A stretch of DNA of 64,000 bases from Neoarius graeffei. Taxonomy: Eukaryota > Chordata > Actinopteri > Siluriformes > Ariidae. Both the position numbers and the translations under genes were made by a program. Below are positions 9,601 to 23,500 of the stretch, in pieces. Each line of letters starts with the position of its first letter. Within the stretch, counting starts at the first letter, position 1. Below the pieces are notes generated by a model that saw nothing but the letters and a program-made list of their open reading frames with translations, searched no databases and was not told the DNA's origin. The DNA lies in assembly GCF_027579695.1 (NCBI RefSeq), contig NC_083577.1, positions 40,119,198 through 40,183,197 on the forward strand, read 5' to 3'.

Positions 9601-12600
9601 ACCATAACACTTCGTAGTAGTGTTGAGTAAAGTGTGCTCTCCCCCCACCCCCACCCCACCCCCATGAATTACTTTGACTATATTTTACTATGGACCCTTT
9701 TCACGTGACGTCACGACAAACGCGGCCGCCATTTTGGACATGTACTACCAGTAGTTTACCACAGCCAACATTGAGGAACGGCAGCAAAGAAAGTTTTTAC
9801 TTTCAGCAAGACTTCCATCATGCCACTATATTGTTGTACACCTGGATGTAGTAACCATCAACAAACAAGGCAAGGTTTATCATTTTATCGGATCCCGACG
9901 GAGAAGATGGATAGCGGCCATTAACAGGAAAGATTGGCAGCCCTCGGCATACCAACACTTGTGCAGTGACCACTTTGTTGGAGGTAAGACGAATAAAATT
10001 AGCCAGAAAAGGCATTACATTGCTGTTAACATTCTGTGGCGGCGAGTGTGTAACCAAATAGGTTAAAATAACCCATTGTAACCTCTTTGTTCTTCTGTAG
10101 TAGCTATTGTTGACTAGCTAATGTCAACAACATATGTTACTGTAGCAATGTTTACGTTCAGTCATTTGGATGACTGTTAAAACCTTTCAGTCTCGAGTTT
10201 TTCCTTTACTGTATTTACTAGTTTACTGTAATTATGATCTGGCAGCTATTTACACCGGATCCAGTGTAAATAGCTGCCGGAGCCAACGTCCGAGGTTCCG
10301 GAGCGCGCTCCGGCTTGCTCCCCCTCAAATTAAGCAGCGCGCTCCGGCTTGCTCCCGGAGTGCTCCGGCCGAGGTTCCGGAGCGCGCTCCGGCTTGCTCC
10401 CCCTCAAATTAAGCAGCGCGCTCCGGCTTGCTCCCGGAGTGCTCCGGCCGAGGTTCCGGAGCGCGCTCCGGCTTGCTCCCCCTCAAATTAAGCAGCGCGC
10501 TCCGGCTTGCTCCCGGAGTGCTCCGGCCGAGGTTCCGGAGCGTGCTCCGGCTTGCTCCCCCTCAAATTAAGCAGCGCGCTCCGGCCGAGGTTCCGGACCG
10601 CGCTCCGCCTTGCTCCCCCTCAAATTAAGCAGCGCGCTCTGGCTTGCTCCCGGAGTGCTCCGGCCGAGGTTCTGGAGCGCGCTCCGGCTTGCTCCCCCTC
10701 AAATTAAGCAGCGCGCTCCGGCTTGCTCCCCCTCAAATTAAGCAGCGCGCTCCGGCTTGCTCCCCCTCAAATTAAGCAGCGCGCTCCGGCTTGCTCCCCC
10801 TCAAATTAAGCAGCGCGCTCCGGCTTGCTCCCGGAGTGCTCCGGCCGAGGTTCCGGAGCGCGCTCCGGCTTGCTCCCCCTCAAATTAAGCAGCGCGCTCC
10901 GGCTTGCTCCCGGAGTGCTCCGGCCGAGGTTCCGGACCACGCTCCGGCTTGCTCCCCCTCAAATTAAGCAGCGCGCTCCGGAAGCCGGATGCGCGCTGCT
11001 TAATTTGAGGGGGAGCAAGCCAGAGCGTACGTCAGTGAACAATCCTGGTGGAAGCAGGTAAACGTCGTTCTCTAAGCCTGCTAACCTCAGTTTTTGCAAA
11101 TACCTCTCCCTCTGCTCGCCCTGTAAATGCCCTACGTCGCTGGATAGTGAAAGTGTTTTCTGCATCTCGCTCCTTTTTCTTTTATGTTTTTTGTTTGTCG
11201 CCTTCCTCACATTCAAACTGATTCGAGCCGAAGTCCACTACATGTCCAAAATGGTGGTCGCGTTTACGAAGGTCACGTGACTGAAAAGGGTTTATAGTGG
11301 AGCAACACACATTTTTGTATTTAAAATAACATTATTAAATATATTTGTTGCAGAAATTCTGTCCGTTATTTTAACCATTTAGTTTCAAAGTGAAATAATT
11401 TACACTCTTCCACACCACCTGTGATTTTGCAAATATTATTGACCTAATATTGTGATAAACCTTAATGCACGTGTAATAACTGTGGTGTTGTAAAGTGAAC
11501 AAATAGCATTGGTCCATAGGACATTTGTTGTTAAGCAGTGAAAACATGAATCAAGACATCCTTTGGGTTACTAAGAATGCAAATTAGTTTGAGTCCAGCC
11601 TTTTTATTAAGGTTACAGATAGATAGTCTAGCTCAGTTTCTCCTCTGTTTGATCCATTTGTTTGGGATTGCTTCAAGTAAATTCTTGCGTATGTGTGTCT
11701 TGAGGTTTGTGTGTCCATGGCGAGGCAGCCTGCTGTGTTGGAGCTGTTGTTCAGGTGTGGTACAATACAGCAGGGTCCCACAAATCTGCTGATCTTCTCT
11801 CTGCTGGTACCGTTTATCCATCGAGATGGAGCTCTGGGACAGCAAGCTCGCGATGCCTTGCTTCTGGTCATGGCTACCTCGGCCAGCAACCACGCTGTGG
11901 CCCGCTACATCACTGAGAACTCCTACTTCTGTCCGGTAGGTGTGTGGGCGTGTATGTGCAGGAGTGTCTAGGGGGGAAAAAAGTGTGTGGAGGGAGAGTG
12001 GTATCATGATTATCTGATTTATAACGCTTTTTCATGGCCAACTTTATTTTCTTCACTATAGGAAATGTGTAGCAACCTGAGAAAACCATTCACTTAGTGA
12101 AATTCAGTCCCCTCTGAAAGTATTGGAATGGCAAGACCTGTTCTTTTTTTGGGTTTGAGATCAAAAGATGAACAAGATGATAGAATTTCAGATGTTACAT
12201 CTAGATGTGTTAAACAACTTGGAAATGGTGCCTTTTGTTTGAACCCACCCATTTTTCAGCTGATCAGAAATATTGGAACACGCAACTAATGGGTGCGTGT
12301 TGTTGCCCAGGTGTGACCTGTTGACTTAATTGTTCAGATTATCAATAGTGCTGAATGTCTGCTCTTGGTTTGGGCCACAGTTTTCACCTGTGAAGACTGC
12401 ATTTGTTGTTTAAAAAAAAAAAAAAAAAAAAGGATAAACCAACATGAAGACCAGAGAGCTGTCTATTGGAGAAAAGCAAGCCATTTTGAAGCTGAGAAAA
12501 GAGGGAAAATTGGAATTGCTTGAAAATGAAAGAAACTACTGATGTACCCAATAAAAACCCCACATTGAACAGGTTGGCCAAAGATGCCAGTAGTTGATGA

Positions 12601-15600
12601 GAAACATTGTGAGAGCTGTGAAGAAAAACCCACAAACAAGAAGTCAGTGACTTCAACAACCTCCACAGGGCATGGGTGAAGGTTTCACAATCCACCATTT
12701 AAAGACCTTGAAAATAGAAATATAGAAGTCATACCACAAGATGTAAACCACTCATTACATGGTTTTCCCCAAAGCGTTTTGTGTATCGGGCCCGATATGC
12801 TTGCTCTGCCTGCCGATACGCTTAGTCGCTTTAGTTAAAATCCAATACGCTTAGATTTATACAAATGTGTTAAATTTCCTACCCACAAGTAACTAGATGC
12901 ATAGGAGAGCAAATAACAGATCCATTTACATATTGATTGATATTTGTGTCAAACAAGCGGCCTTTTCTCCAATGTTTGTGTTGATTCTGTCAAAGTAATA
13001 TGTCCGCGTGGTATGATGTAAACAAACTAATCTGTTGGTTATGTCAAGATCACGTGTTCAAACCGTCCAATAAAAATATCGAAAGAAAACGTCAGACATC
13101 CTGGAAGTTTCTGATTCATTATAAGCGATCTCATTGGCTGGCGATGTCGTCCCCCACCAGACGGACAAAGCCGACTGATTTTAAATCACAAAAGTTTGAC
13201 CTCGTCTATTATCATTCATGAACGTGTTTATAAGTACATAATCTTTCTGCAAACTTAAATGTATGAATTAAGTTTTCTTTTCCTTTAAATGTTTTAATCT
13301 TAATCTAGCCCATTTAATAAAGTGCAAAAATTTAAACTTTATAATATGCAGTTGCCTTACTTTTCTTTTCAGTGTATCTTAGTTATACATATATTATGGT
13401 AATTGCATCAAACATTCTAAATCATTAGTTATAGTAATACAGCAACTTATTTTAAGGTGGCAGTTCGTAGGTTCAGATCCCTTTGTGATCAACAGAAGGT
13501 CATGATTGATCGATTCTCTTCGTTGGATTGCATAAGATGGAGCAAACCACTGTTCATATTTTCACACACATTTTTGTTACAACACTACTTGATCATAGAT
13601 AATTAAGGGATCCCCATAGGTTTTCAATCTATCATATACCTCAGTAATCTATAACAAAACAGTTTAACTTGCATGTTGAACTTTAAGGTGAAATTTCAAA
13701 TGTGTGTACATTAATACTATTTAGGTCAGAAATCATTGAAACACTGTTAAAATCTATCCTATAATCATGGATCTAAAACCTCTCAGACCCTGAAAATGCA
13801 CCCGAGAGCATCTATTTTCAAAAAAAATTTTCCAGGGGGCATGCCCCCGAACCCCCCTAGTTTCATTTCGCACTGTTGGCGCTCAATTGTCTGTGTATTA
13901 TCATGCCAGAATTTAGGGCTTTAATTTTTTTCTGGGGAAAACACTGCATAAGCAGTAAAATTTGGATGGCCAGTGTGGACTTCACAAAGAAATATAGAGA
14001 TGAGCCACAAAAGATCTGGAACCAAGATTAACCTGTACCAAAGTGTTGGGAAAGAAAGGATCTGAGCATGACCCAAAACATACAAGCTCCAGAATGAATT
14101 CAGAAGTCTACAGAAACAAAGGACTTCATTAAGGGATAAAGCGGAAGGTTCTACACTGGCCAAGTCAGTCATCAGACTTTAACCCCATTGAGCATGTGTT
14201 TCACTGCCTGAAGTGTATCCTGAGGTGAGAAATCCCCAAAATAAACAGCTGAAAGAAACTGCTATATAAGCCTGGAAAAGCATCACAAAATAAGGATGCA
14301 TGAAGCCGTTGCAGCTATTACAGGAAAATTATTTACTTTAAAACTATCTGTTCCTAGACTTTGGCTCAACTAAAAATTGGATGGTTGTCCCAGCGCTCGA
14401 AACTAACGGTGTCCCGGGGACCATAAAAAATGTCATCGGGACACAAAATTATCATATCTGGGACAATCCCGGGACAATGGAAAAAAATAGATCTAGAAAA
14501 AAAGTTCTACATTAATATTATTTACAAAGCCGTAACACGTACGTAGACATTCACCTAATTTGTCAATTTTAATTTTAAAACATTAACAGCGAAAAATACA
14601 TAGTAGCTACACTTTCGATGCACCTGCATCCGTAGGCTACAGAGCAGCGCATTCTGTTCTAGAATCTTCGGCCGGAGTCCGCATTATATGGACTTGGAAT
14701 GGAATTGCTACCGCACACGCCGCGCCGACTCTTGCCAGAACAAAAATGCTTAAGTGGTTGAAGCGGACCAACCGCGGGGAAGAAACTGAAAGCCCAGACA
14801 TAACGTCTCCGGGACCTTCAGGATCCAAAGTGTCATCGCCTGGTCTGCAGGCAACGCTAGCAACTGAATGAACTTAATGAACACTGTTAGACACGTTATA
14901 AAATACAACAGGAATGATGTGGATGATCTTGACGGAAGATACCATTCAACAGAATAAGTGAGTTTTCTTGGTGTCTTTCTAGTTCAGAAAGTTTAGTCAG
15001 TCAGCAGCACAACTAGGCTCGGACCTGCCACTATGCTGATGTTGCTAACATTTGCACCCATGAAACGGCAGCAAAAGTTCATAAAAATGGATAACGGTAA
15101 TGGATAACGGAAAGTTCATAAAAATGGATAACGGTAATGGTGAAAATTATAAGTTGGCCTTATAAGTGGCAACAGATATTCAAGGTATAAGTAGATGAAA
15201 TGAACATAAAAGGGGTCTTATTTTCAACTAAAGTGTACTGCAGATGTAGGGAGTTGAAACATTTTCTGAATGAGCTAGTTGGCCCCTTTAAATAAACGGG
15301 TATCTATTCATACAGTGAGATCGCCAAAGTTTAATAAACTGAAAATGCAATAACTGTAATTTTGAAGTAGATGATGTATAGGACATGTCACTTGTGTTTT
15401 GTGACTTACTGTAAAAATGATAAAGGTTTCAAAATCGCATAGTTACAAATATAATAGTAACTTCATATGATAATATTAACCACTGGTTATTTCAGAGAGG
15501 AAAAAAATGGGGACACTATTGCTTCCATTCGGGACAATACAACACAGAATTCGGGACCACTGGGGGGACAAAGAAAAAAAGTTAATTTCAAGCCCTGGGT

Positions 15601-18600
15601 TGTCCTCCAAAAGGTGCCACATGTATTATAATTTTTTTAAACGCATCTAGATGCAGGTCTCAGGAAACGAAAGCTGAATTTCTGATCTACCATCATATAT
15701 TCATCTTTTGATCTCAAACCCAAAAGTCTTCAGCGTATAGCAAAAACAGATTTTATTTTAGATGTGCTGTATCTCTACTCCAACACTGAAAAAGGAGAAA
15801 ACGGTTTTTAAAGATTCCTTTTTTGATGTCACTGAAGGACACAAAGATTATGTAAAAATACCTGCTATTTATTTAAATATAATTTGTAATAAATGACATC
15901 AGAAATATGACCATTTTTCTAAATGGCAGTCTTTTATTCACAGACTAACAGGCTATTCAGAAGCAGTCACTCTGTTTAATAATCAGAGCCTTTATTTTTT
16001 TGATAAAGGCCAAACAACATTTAGAAGTCATCTCTACATTATCTCAGCCTGATTTATGATCCTAAGTTGACACTTGAAAATACTTTGCCCACCTCTATAT
16101 TTGAAATCCAGTCTTCATCTTCAGGGTTATGGTGGATCCAGAGCCTATCCTAGCAGCACTGGGCACAAGCAAGGCCGGATTAACTATATAGGCCTGCGGC
16201 ACAGTGCCCAGGGGCACTAACCACTCTCAGCCAGTGGGGGGGCACCACATGACAAACTTTAAAAATATTTTTCGTGAATGTTTGTACACTTAAAATGGCT
16301 ATACACTTGACATTGTTAAATAGTCATATATAATTCATTATGAACACTAATTTCATAAGAACAACAATAATCATAATTCTGAGCAAGAGTGGCCTATGTG
16401 ACCATTAACCCCCCCTTTCCTCAACCTGTCAGTTGAGCCAGTCCACCTACGGTGAAATGTATCAATTTTTTAAAAACCACGGTAGAAGGGCTGACACATA
16501 GACACAGACAACCATTCACACTCACATTCACACCTATGGTCAATTTAGAGTCACCAGTTAACCTAACCTGCATGTCTTTGGACTGTGGGGGAAACCGGAG
16601 CACCCGGAGGAAACCCACGCGGACACGGGGAGAACATGCAAACTCCGCACAGAAAGGCCCTTGTCGGCCACGGGGCTCGAACCCGGACCTTCTTGCTGTG
16701 AGGCGGCAGCGCTAACCACTACCGCCCCGACTCCAGGCGTGTAGCTGCAATTAAAAATGTTCCAGTGTTGGATCGTTTTTTTATAAAAACATCGACAACT
16801 GCTGTCACTACCAGCGCTGAAGCCGAAGCTAGTGAAATCAGCGATGCTAGTGAGGGAGATGGCCCTGCTAGCACTAGCCGGGGAGATGCTAGTGTTAATC
16901 GAGGGGTCGGCGACGACAAGGATCCCCTTGAGGAAGATGGGAGCGAGGGAGACCCCAGGGAGGAGGATATGTTTGTGAGTGTGTGCAGGAGGTTACTGAA
17001 CGCGTGCGCGCAGGGTGGTGGTGGGGGGGCACTTGAGGTATAGTGCCCAGGGGCACCGCATTGGCTTAATATGGCACTGGGCACAAGGCAAGAGCAATAA
17101 TCCTGAATGGGACACCAATTCGTTGCAGGCCATCATGCGCACACACTGATTTACACCTAGGTGAAATTTGGCATAGCCAGTCTGCTTACCTGCATGTTTT
17201 TGGATAGTAGAAGGCAACCATTGCAATCTAATCTACTTATGGGAGGGGGGATAATTTAATGGCAATATTAAAACAAAGTTTGCATTGAGAGAGGCTCGTT
17301 TGATCATGATACACACCAGTCTCTGTGGCATCACTGTACTCCAGTCTCTGTAGCAAGACTACAAACTGGTTGAATTGAGAAGTTTAATTTACAACTCCGT
17401 GCCCTAGGTACTAGCAACGGGCCTGAGTGCACTCTATTCCTCCCTGCCACGGAAGATTGAGGTGCGTGGTGATGACTGGCATGCTCTGCGGAGGGAGGAC
17501 TGGATGGGTGTGTCCTCTCTGGTCCTCTTCATGAACAGTTTAGAGTTCTGTAACGCCGTGGTACAGGTGGCACACCCACTCGTCCGCTGCCAGCTAATTG
17601 ACTACCTCCACAATGGCTTTCTGGTACCAGTCATGGGTCCTGCCCTGCACAAGGTGAGACAAAGTTCTTAGTACTGAACACCTTACTGAAAATGCACTGC
17701 TTAAAGCATATACGCAGAACCATGGCCTCACTTTTTTGTTTATAAATGCCTTGAGACCTCAAGAATGGCGCAGGGATAGTTTTAAGCATTAACAATAAAT
17801 CTAATATAGTAATTTTTACAATTAAAGTGATTCATATAGGTAGCGGTCTGAGTGAATGACCTTGACGTCACAGCAGGAAGTCTATCGGTCTCATCGCCAT
17901 TTCCGCTATACTAAAACACAGAGCTGACTGCAACTCCGATCCTCCATCCTGAGCTAATTTATCGCCATGCCACGTAGATGTGCCAGCAACACGACAGAAG
18001 GTGGATTTACGTTGCATTTATGGCCCAAGAATGTTCAAACTGCAACGATTTGGATGTGTTTTGCGAGAAGTTCACGGGCACATTGGGTGCCTATGAAGTG
18101 GTCTCTCCTCTGCTCTGCACATTTTACTGAAGACTCGTACGAGACCTCTGATCTGTTGAGGAGCGTTGGCTATAAGCCCGTATTGAAAGAGGGTGCAGTA
18201 CCTACAATTAAAGAAAACTACAAGAAAAGGAAAGTATTTATTGTATTTATTTTTTAAAAGGAAAGTAAGTTCAGTTTCACCAGTTGTTTTGGACTGTGAG
18301 CCGAGGGTTGTTGCTAAAACCAAGGACGGAACAGGACATATCGCTCGGGCAGCGACCTCCCCGCGGTTGTTGCTAAAACCGGTGACGTCCCGTTCCGTCC
18401 TGGGTTTTAGTAATTGCCTGAGCCGAGCAGTAATGGCGGAGTACTCAGTATGGAGAGAATGGAGAATGAGTGGAACAGCCGTCTGATATCTAAACTGGAT
18501 ATTGCTGCCATTGCGCCCTTGCGTGGAAGAAGCAAATGAACGGAGAACTGAATGAATAACTGAAAGTCAGAATGTTTCAAAACAATTGGCCACAAGCTCG

Positions 18601-20550
18601 GCCTTCAAGAAGCGAGAACACAGACGGGTAAGCTCCGATTCTCATTTGGATAAAAAAAAAAAAACACATTGCTTACCTGCATTTAGATTAATACATGTAA
18701 CTTGTATTGTGTGTTTAAGTTACCGGTGTAAGATTATTTAATTTGCTTCAGAATGTGATTGTCTCAGTTCATCTGATTATTTAATTAGCCTTTTATCAGT
18801 GAAAATGCATGCATGTACATGCATGTTGCATAAGTTATAACACCCATCCTGTTTTAATGAGAGTCAACCCACAACCAGTGAAGTCAAATCAGTCTTAGTT
18901 GAGCAAGTCGGTAACAGTATTTCTTACTTTCGCCGTAAATTTTTATTTATATGACTTTGGTCTACAGCTGTGAAAGGCCTCGGCCTTAAAACCGGTTACC
19001 GTTGTGATGTCATGCACTCAGGGCTGGCTGGCTCAGCAGGGTAACTCGAATGCCAACTTTGCGATTGATTTTAACTCTCAAATATATTTTTTAATTCCCA
19101 TTTCTGCTGCATACAAGAGTCAACAGTGGAGATACTATCCACTCAGAAATGTATTTAAAAATAAAGGTTCTGCGTATCTCCTTTAAGAATTGACATTGTA
19201 CATTGTCTATATACGTACTGTATGTGATGTGTCTGTTCCTGAGGGGATTGGGATAGCACCAGTCACTGACTGCCATTGCGATGAAGATCTTATCATTCTG
19301 TTTTCCTCTCTTTGTCCTGATTCAATCCAGTCATCTGTGGATGAAATGATAGCAAGTACAGCGTATCTGGATCTTTTTCTGCGTAGTGTCACAGAGAAGT
19401 CCCTCCTCAAGTCCTTTCTTCGCTTCATACTGCTGCATCGTCATGACAATGACACAATCCTCGATACACTGCTGACGCGCATCAGCAGCAACTCACGGGT
19501 AGGTCTGGGCCACTGGGAAGTCTGGCAAATCTGTCTGGCTTATTTTCCACTGGGAGAGGAACTCTGTATCTATTTCCTGTATAACTGTCCAGTTAGCGCT
19601 GGAACCAGCATTGCCTACATGTAGTTATAAAGTCGGGTATCGGTGTGTCGTAACTTTCTTTCCTTCTGTCTCTCTGTAGCTGTGCATGGTCTCTCTCAGT
19701 CTCTTCAAGACTTTACTCTCCCTCAACTGTGAAGACCTCATGCTTCAGCTCGTTCTCAGGTGTGTGTCATATGCAATTACCTACATTCCTCTTCGATCCT
19801 GAAGATGCTTTCAGCGCAGTGGTAGTCATTAATTTGCTGTTTCACGTTTAGGTATTTGCTGCCTTGCACTCATGTGATGCTGAGTCAGCGTCGTGCAGTC
19901 AGAGAGATCGACCTCTACGGCAAATCAGCCGATAAGTTCCTGTCTCTCATCCCAGAATGCTGCCAAATCACCACAGCAGCCTGTAATGAAAAGGAGGAGG
20001 AACCTGCTTTCTGGGGCAAAGGTAAGCGCATGTGCTAAACAAGACCTAATCAAAAGTAGGGTTCGGAACTAGAGCCAAAATTATTCTACAAATGTTGGCT
20101 GCCAGCAGTATATTCAGGGTATACACTGCAGCGGGGTCCAAACTACAGCTTGCAGTCCATTTTTGCTGCCCTCTTTTTTTTTTTTTTTTTTAAATTGGCT
20201 TGCTAGATATTTTAGAAATAAAAGTTGAACCACTTTTATTTATTTATTACGTACAGGGTGTTTCAAAAGATTTTATAATTTCATGATCTAATAACGTTTT
20301 AACAATTCTCGTTCAACTGACCTCAAATTTTAACAGCGCGTGTGGAAACAGTCAAAATTTTTATTTATTTATTTTTAAAAAAATCTTTTTAGGTATAGAA
20401 ATGCCATCCACTGGAAAAGAAAAGGCGGTGCGTGCGTTAGAGTACGCTTGAACACAGTCGGATAAAACCGTGCAGCATGCATTTATGAGAATTCTCTAAA
20501 AATGCACCAACTGCAATGCAGATTTGGACATGGCACAAAAAGTTCAGAGG

Positions 20551-20589
<39 letters not shown>

Positions 20590-23500
20590 TCTCTCTCAGG
20601 CGGCGTGTATTGAAAATTTGTGAAATCGTTCATGGAATCCACATACCTCTTGAATTTCTCATTCAAATTTTGAGGAATAAATCTTTTATATTGCTCAACA
20701 TTAAGCCTGTTCAGTTTCATTTGCCTAGACTATGTAGTTTCTGGGATATTTACATTTCAAATATCAAAGTTTTTTGAAACAAACACACTCACTCTGGGTC
20801 TGTCTCAGAAACTGGGTACTGTGGGGGTGCCCCACTAAATATGCTCAGTCAATAAACTATACAGTTTTGAATGGTGATGTTGGTTTTAATTTGGGGGAAA
20901 AAAAACGATGAAAGAAATAATACAGATAAAACTAAATCTTTGATGTGAATACTCTATTCAGAATTTGGCAAAAATTCTGCAAATTTGTGGAAAAACGGCG
21001 GCTTGATCTGTGACATGATAAATGGTTGACTCCATCGCATTCCCTTAAAAAGGTTGTAGTCCACTGAAAAGTCTACAGTTATCACTAATTGTATTTTACG
21101 TTGTAACTTTATACACCTAAGGATTGGCGCGCTCACAGAATAATCATAACCGTAATAAAACATCATGCAAAATATTTGATCACCGTCGTAACTCCATTTT
21201 CCGCAGACCCAAAACCAATACGATCGTGTGTTTTGATCTAAACGGAAAGCCTCAGGGTCAAGGTCACTACCTCACCAAAAGTAGTAACTTAAAATCACTA
21301 CGCCATATAAACATTTAGTTATAAATCTGCGATTTTGTTTTTTAAAACGAAAGCTGAAAGTTAGGTATAGAATATGTTTCTTACAGAACATGTTACGATG
21401 GTAGCTGGTCTTGTATGAATTTCTGAGCTATAAAATGAGTTGTGGTCTATTTTTTACCGTAGCGTGTTATTTGTGTGCGGGGAAGGACACGCATTAACAA
21501 TTTGCATGTGTAGAATGGAATTTTCCACTCCAACAGTTAGAAGTTGATCGTGCTTCCATTTGCGGTCTTTCTGTTACGCGGGTGATCTGTTCGGACGTTA
21601 TTACTGAAAAGGGGAGTTTTGACAGTTTTTTGTTTTAGTCTTGCAGTATAAGGCAATAGAATTTTTTTTTTTTCATCTTACTTTCATATTTCATAATATT
21701 TGCGTATTTTTGGCCAATATTTTGCAACCACGGTCAATTTAGATCGAACTTTTGATAGAATCTACGGCCAGTCATTTTGCCCCGCCCCCGCCTCGCGCTC
21801 CGTCCGGTGCGGTAGTGATGTCCCGTTGCTCGCGCGCCGCAGCAGAGACCCGCGCGACCTTCAGCCGGTACAGTCGCTGTTCTTTTACCACCGCCGTTAT
21901 TCTCATCTTTCCGGTGTGTTCTTGATTTTTCCATCGTGTCCTATTTCGCCATATCAAATACCCAAAATGTACCATATTATTCATATTTAAGTGAATAATC
22001 AATTCAGTCATCGTAACTTGGCATTTTTAACCCAAGCAATCAAAAAGAGGAAATTTATTCAATATTTTCACTCCTCTGTGAAGGAGGGGCTTTAATTCTT
22101 CATGATGTTATTTTATATGTAAATCAATTTTAGAAAAGCATTTGAATTGTAATCAAAAATTTTCCACAGTGGAGGCCAGATAAAGCAAGATACTATCTTT
22201 ATTCTTATTAAACATGACAAAAGAAACATTGAGTGTTAGGTAAATGCAAAAAAAAAAAAAAGTAGAATTAGAAAAATTTTTTGACCATAATGTCCCAAAT
22301 GAGAGAGCAGTTTCTGAGACGGATATATAAATGTAAAATAAAATGTGTGTGTGGTTTTGCACACTTGGTGTCACTATCATGTAAATGAGTCTGAAACATC
22401 AGCTCTTTTTCACGATACTCAGTGTTAATTTTACATGCCTGCATTAATATCAGATTTTTGGCTAGACATGGTGAAACAGAAGAAATGAAAAGTAGAAAGT
22501 GTACACAGTTTTCCAGCATATTGATAAAACAAGTAGACCGTGTTTACACTTAGTTTTAAAATGTGTCTTGGGCGATCGGCTCGTGTGGACAGCCAAGACA
22601 CATTGCCGTTTACACTTGTCACACATCTCCAAGGTGTCCAGCTGACCACTTGTATGTTCAGATTACTGCCCATGTCACTTCTGCTACAAGGTCAAAGAGC
22701 CCCACGAGCAGTTGTATTAAAGTGCCCTTTTGGAAGTTGATGCGCTGTCACTAAAACACCCACCATGTCCTGCGTTAATGACGTATTTTCCTGTTACGTC
22801 TTTGTTGGGGATGCATTGGGACACTTCAGCATTTCTACTACAAAAGATATGTGGTCAAATGCATCCCAGACCACCTTGGCAAGTGGTTTAGGCCCTGTCC
22901 ACACGGCAACGGATTCAGGTGAATCTGATAAAATTGTTTATCGTTTCAGCCTGGCGTCCACACGGCACCGGCGTTTTGGGTGCCCCAAAACGAAATCTTT
23001 TGAGAACGGGTTCCAGAGTGAAAAAGTCTGGCAACAGCGCCGTTGCGAAGTCGTCTGGATGAGTAGAACGGATTTGTTTACGATGACGTCACAACCACAT
23101 GACTGTGAGTGCTTCACGCCGGGTAGAAGTGTAACAAACTCGATGCGAATTGTCAACAAATCCTATAACTTGGTTCATGAAACGCGCTTACAAAATATTT
23201 TCACTGTGAATATTTATTGTGTAATGGTGCAAAGTGAGAGAGAGAGTGAGTGAGAGAATAGCCCTTAGGGCAGAGTCTTTAGTCCAAACACTGCAGAAGC
23301 AGTATCAAACCGCGCACCGCCTGTGCGCTTTCCAAAAACAAAAACAATCCCGCCAGCAAAACATAGGAAAAAAAAAAGGAGCGATCTCACCTCTACAGAT
23401 GTTGGTTTAAGTCCGACAATACATTCCTCAAAAAGGGCGTAGAAGAACAAAGTAATCCATCAATGTGTAGCATTCAATTTATTCTGGACCATTAAAGAAT

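Larger units (their letters stand above)
9692..11293. mobile_element. ISL2EU-like DNA transposon with GC-rich minisatellite core, copy 1
   Basis: Inverted ends around ACCCTTTTCA with nearby CACGTGAC and CCATTTTGGACATGTA words; AT lies on both sides (9690-9691, 11294-11295), the 2-bp duplication I recall for ISL2EU. The left end carries a THAP zinc-finger exon (+). The right end carries the first exon of a YqaJ/SWIM-type protein (-). The middle is a tandem GC-rich array. A THAP transposase plus a divergent YqaJ nuclease is the ISL2EU gene set as I recall it. It lies in fhip1b intron 3. Confidence 0.65.
12105..15770 (+). mobile_element. Tc1-like element broken by two later insertions
   Basis: The left end begins CAGTCCCCTCTGAAAGTATT. 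Coding remains start at 12444 ([20 protein letters not shown]). After the first insertion they resume near 13960 with HDPKHTSS and [13 protein letters not shown], the second Asp and Glu regions. The right end (about 15700-15770) is degraded. Insertions lie at 12756-13946 and 14391-15597. All within fhip1b intron 4. Confidence 0.75.

Noticed and set aside
10289..11029. Regular repeats resembling a CRISPR array
   Set aside because: Units are tandem and contiguous without unique spacers, in a eukaryotic intron.
10170..11061. Repeated 65-80 residue reading frames with [19 protein letters not shown] peptides
   Set aside because: They are translations of the 79-bp minisatellite, which shifts frame at each unit; no start context, splice sites or homologues.
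11577..11704. Possible earlier start of fhip1b exon 4
   Set aside because: Frames upstream of 11705 do not match the family and the in-phase acceptor is CTTGAG.
22765..23253. 162-residue reading frame
   Set aside because: Crosses the border of a Harbinger-like MITE and has no domain.
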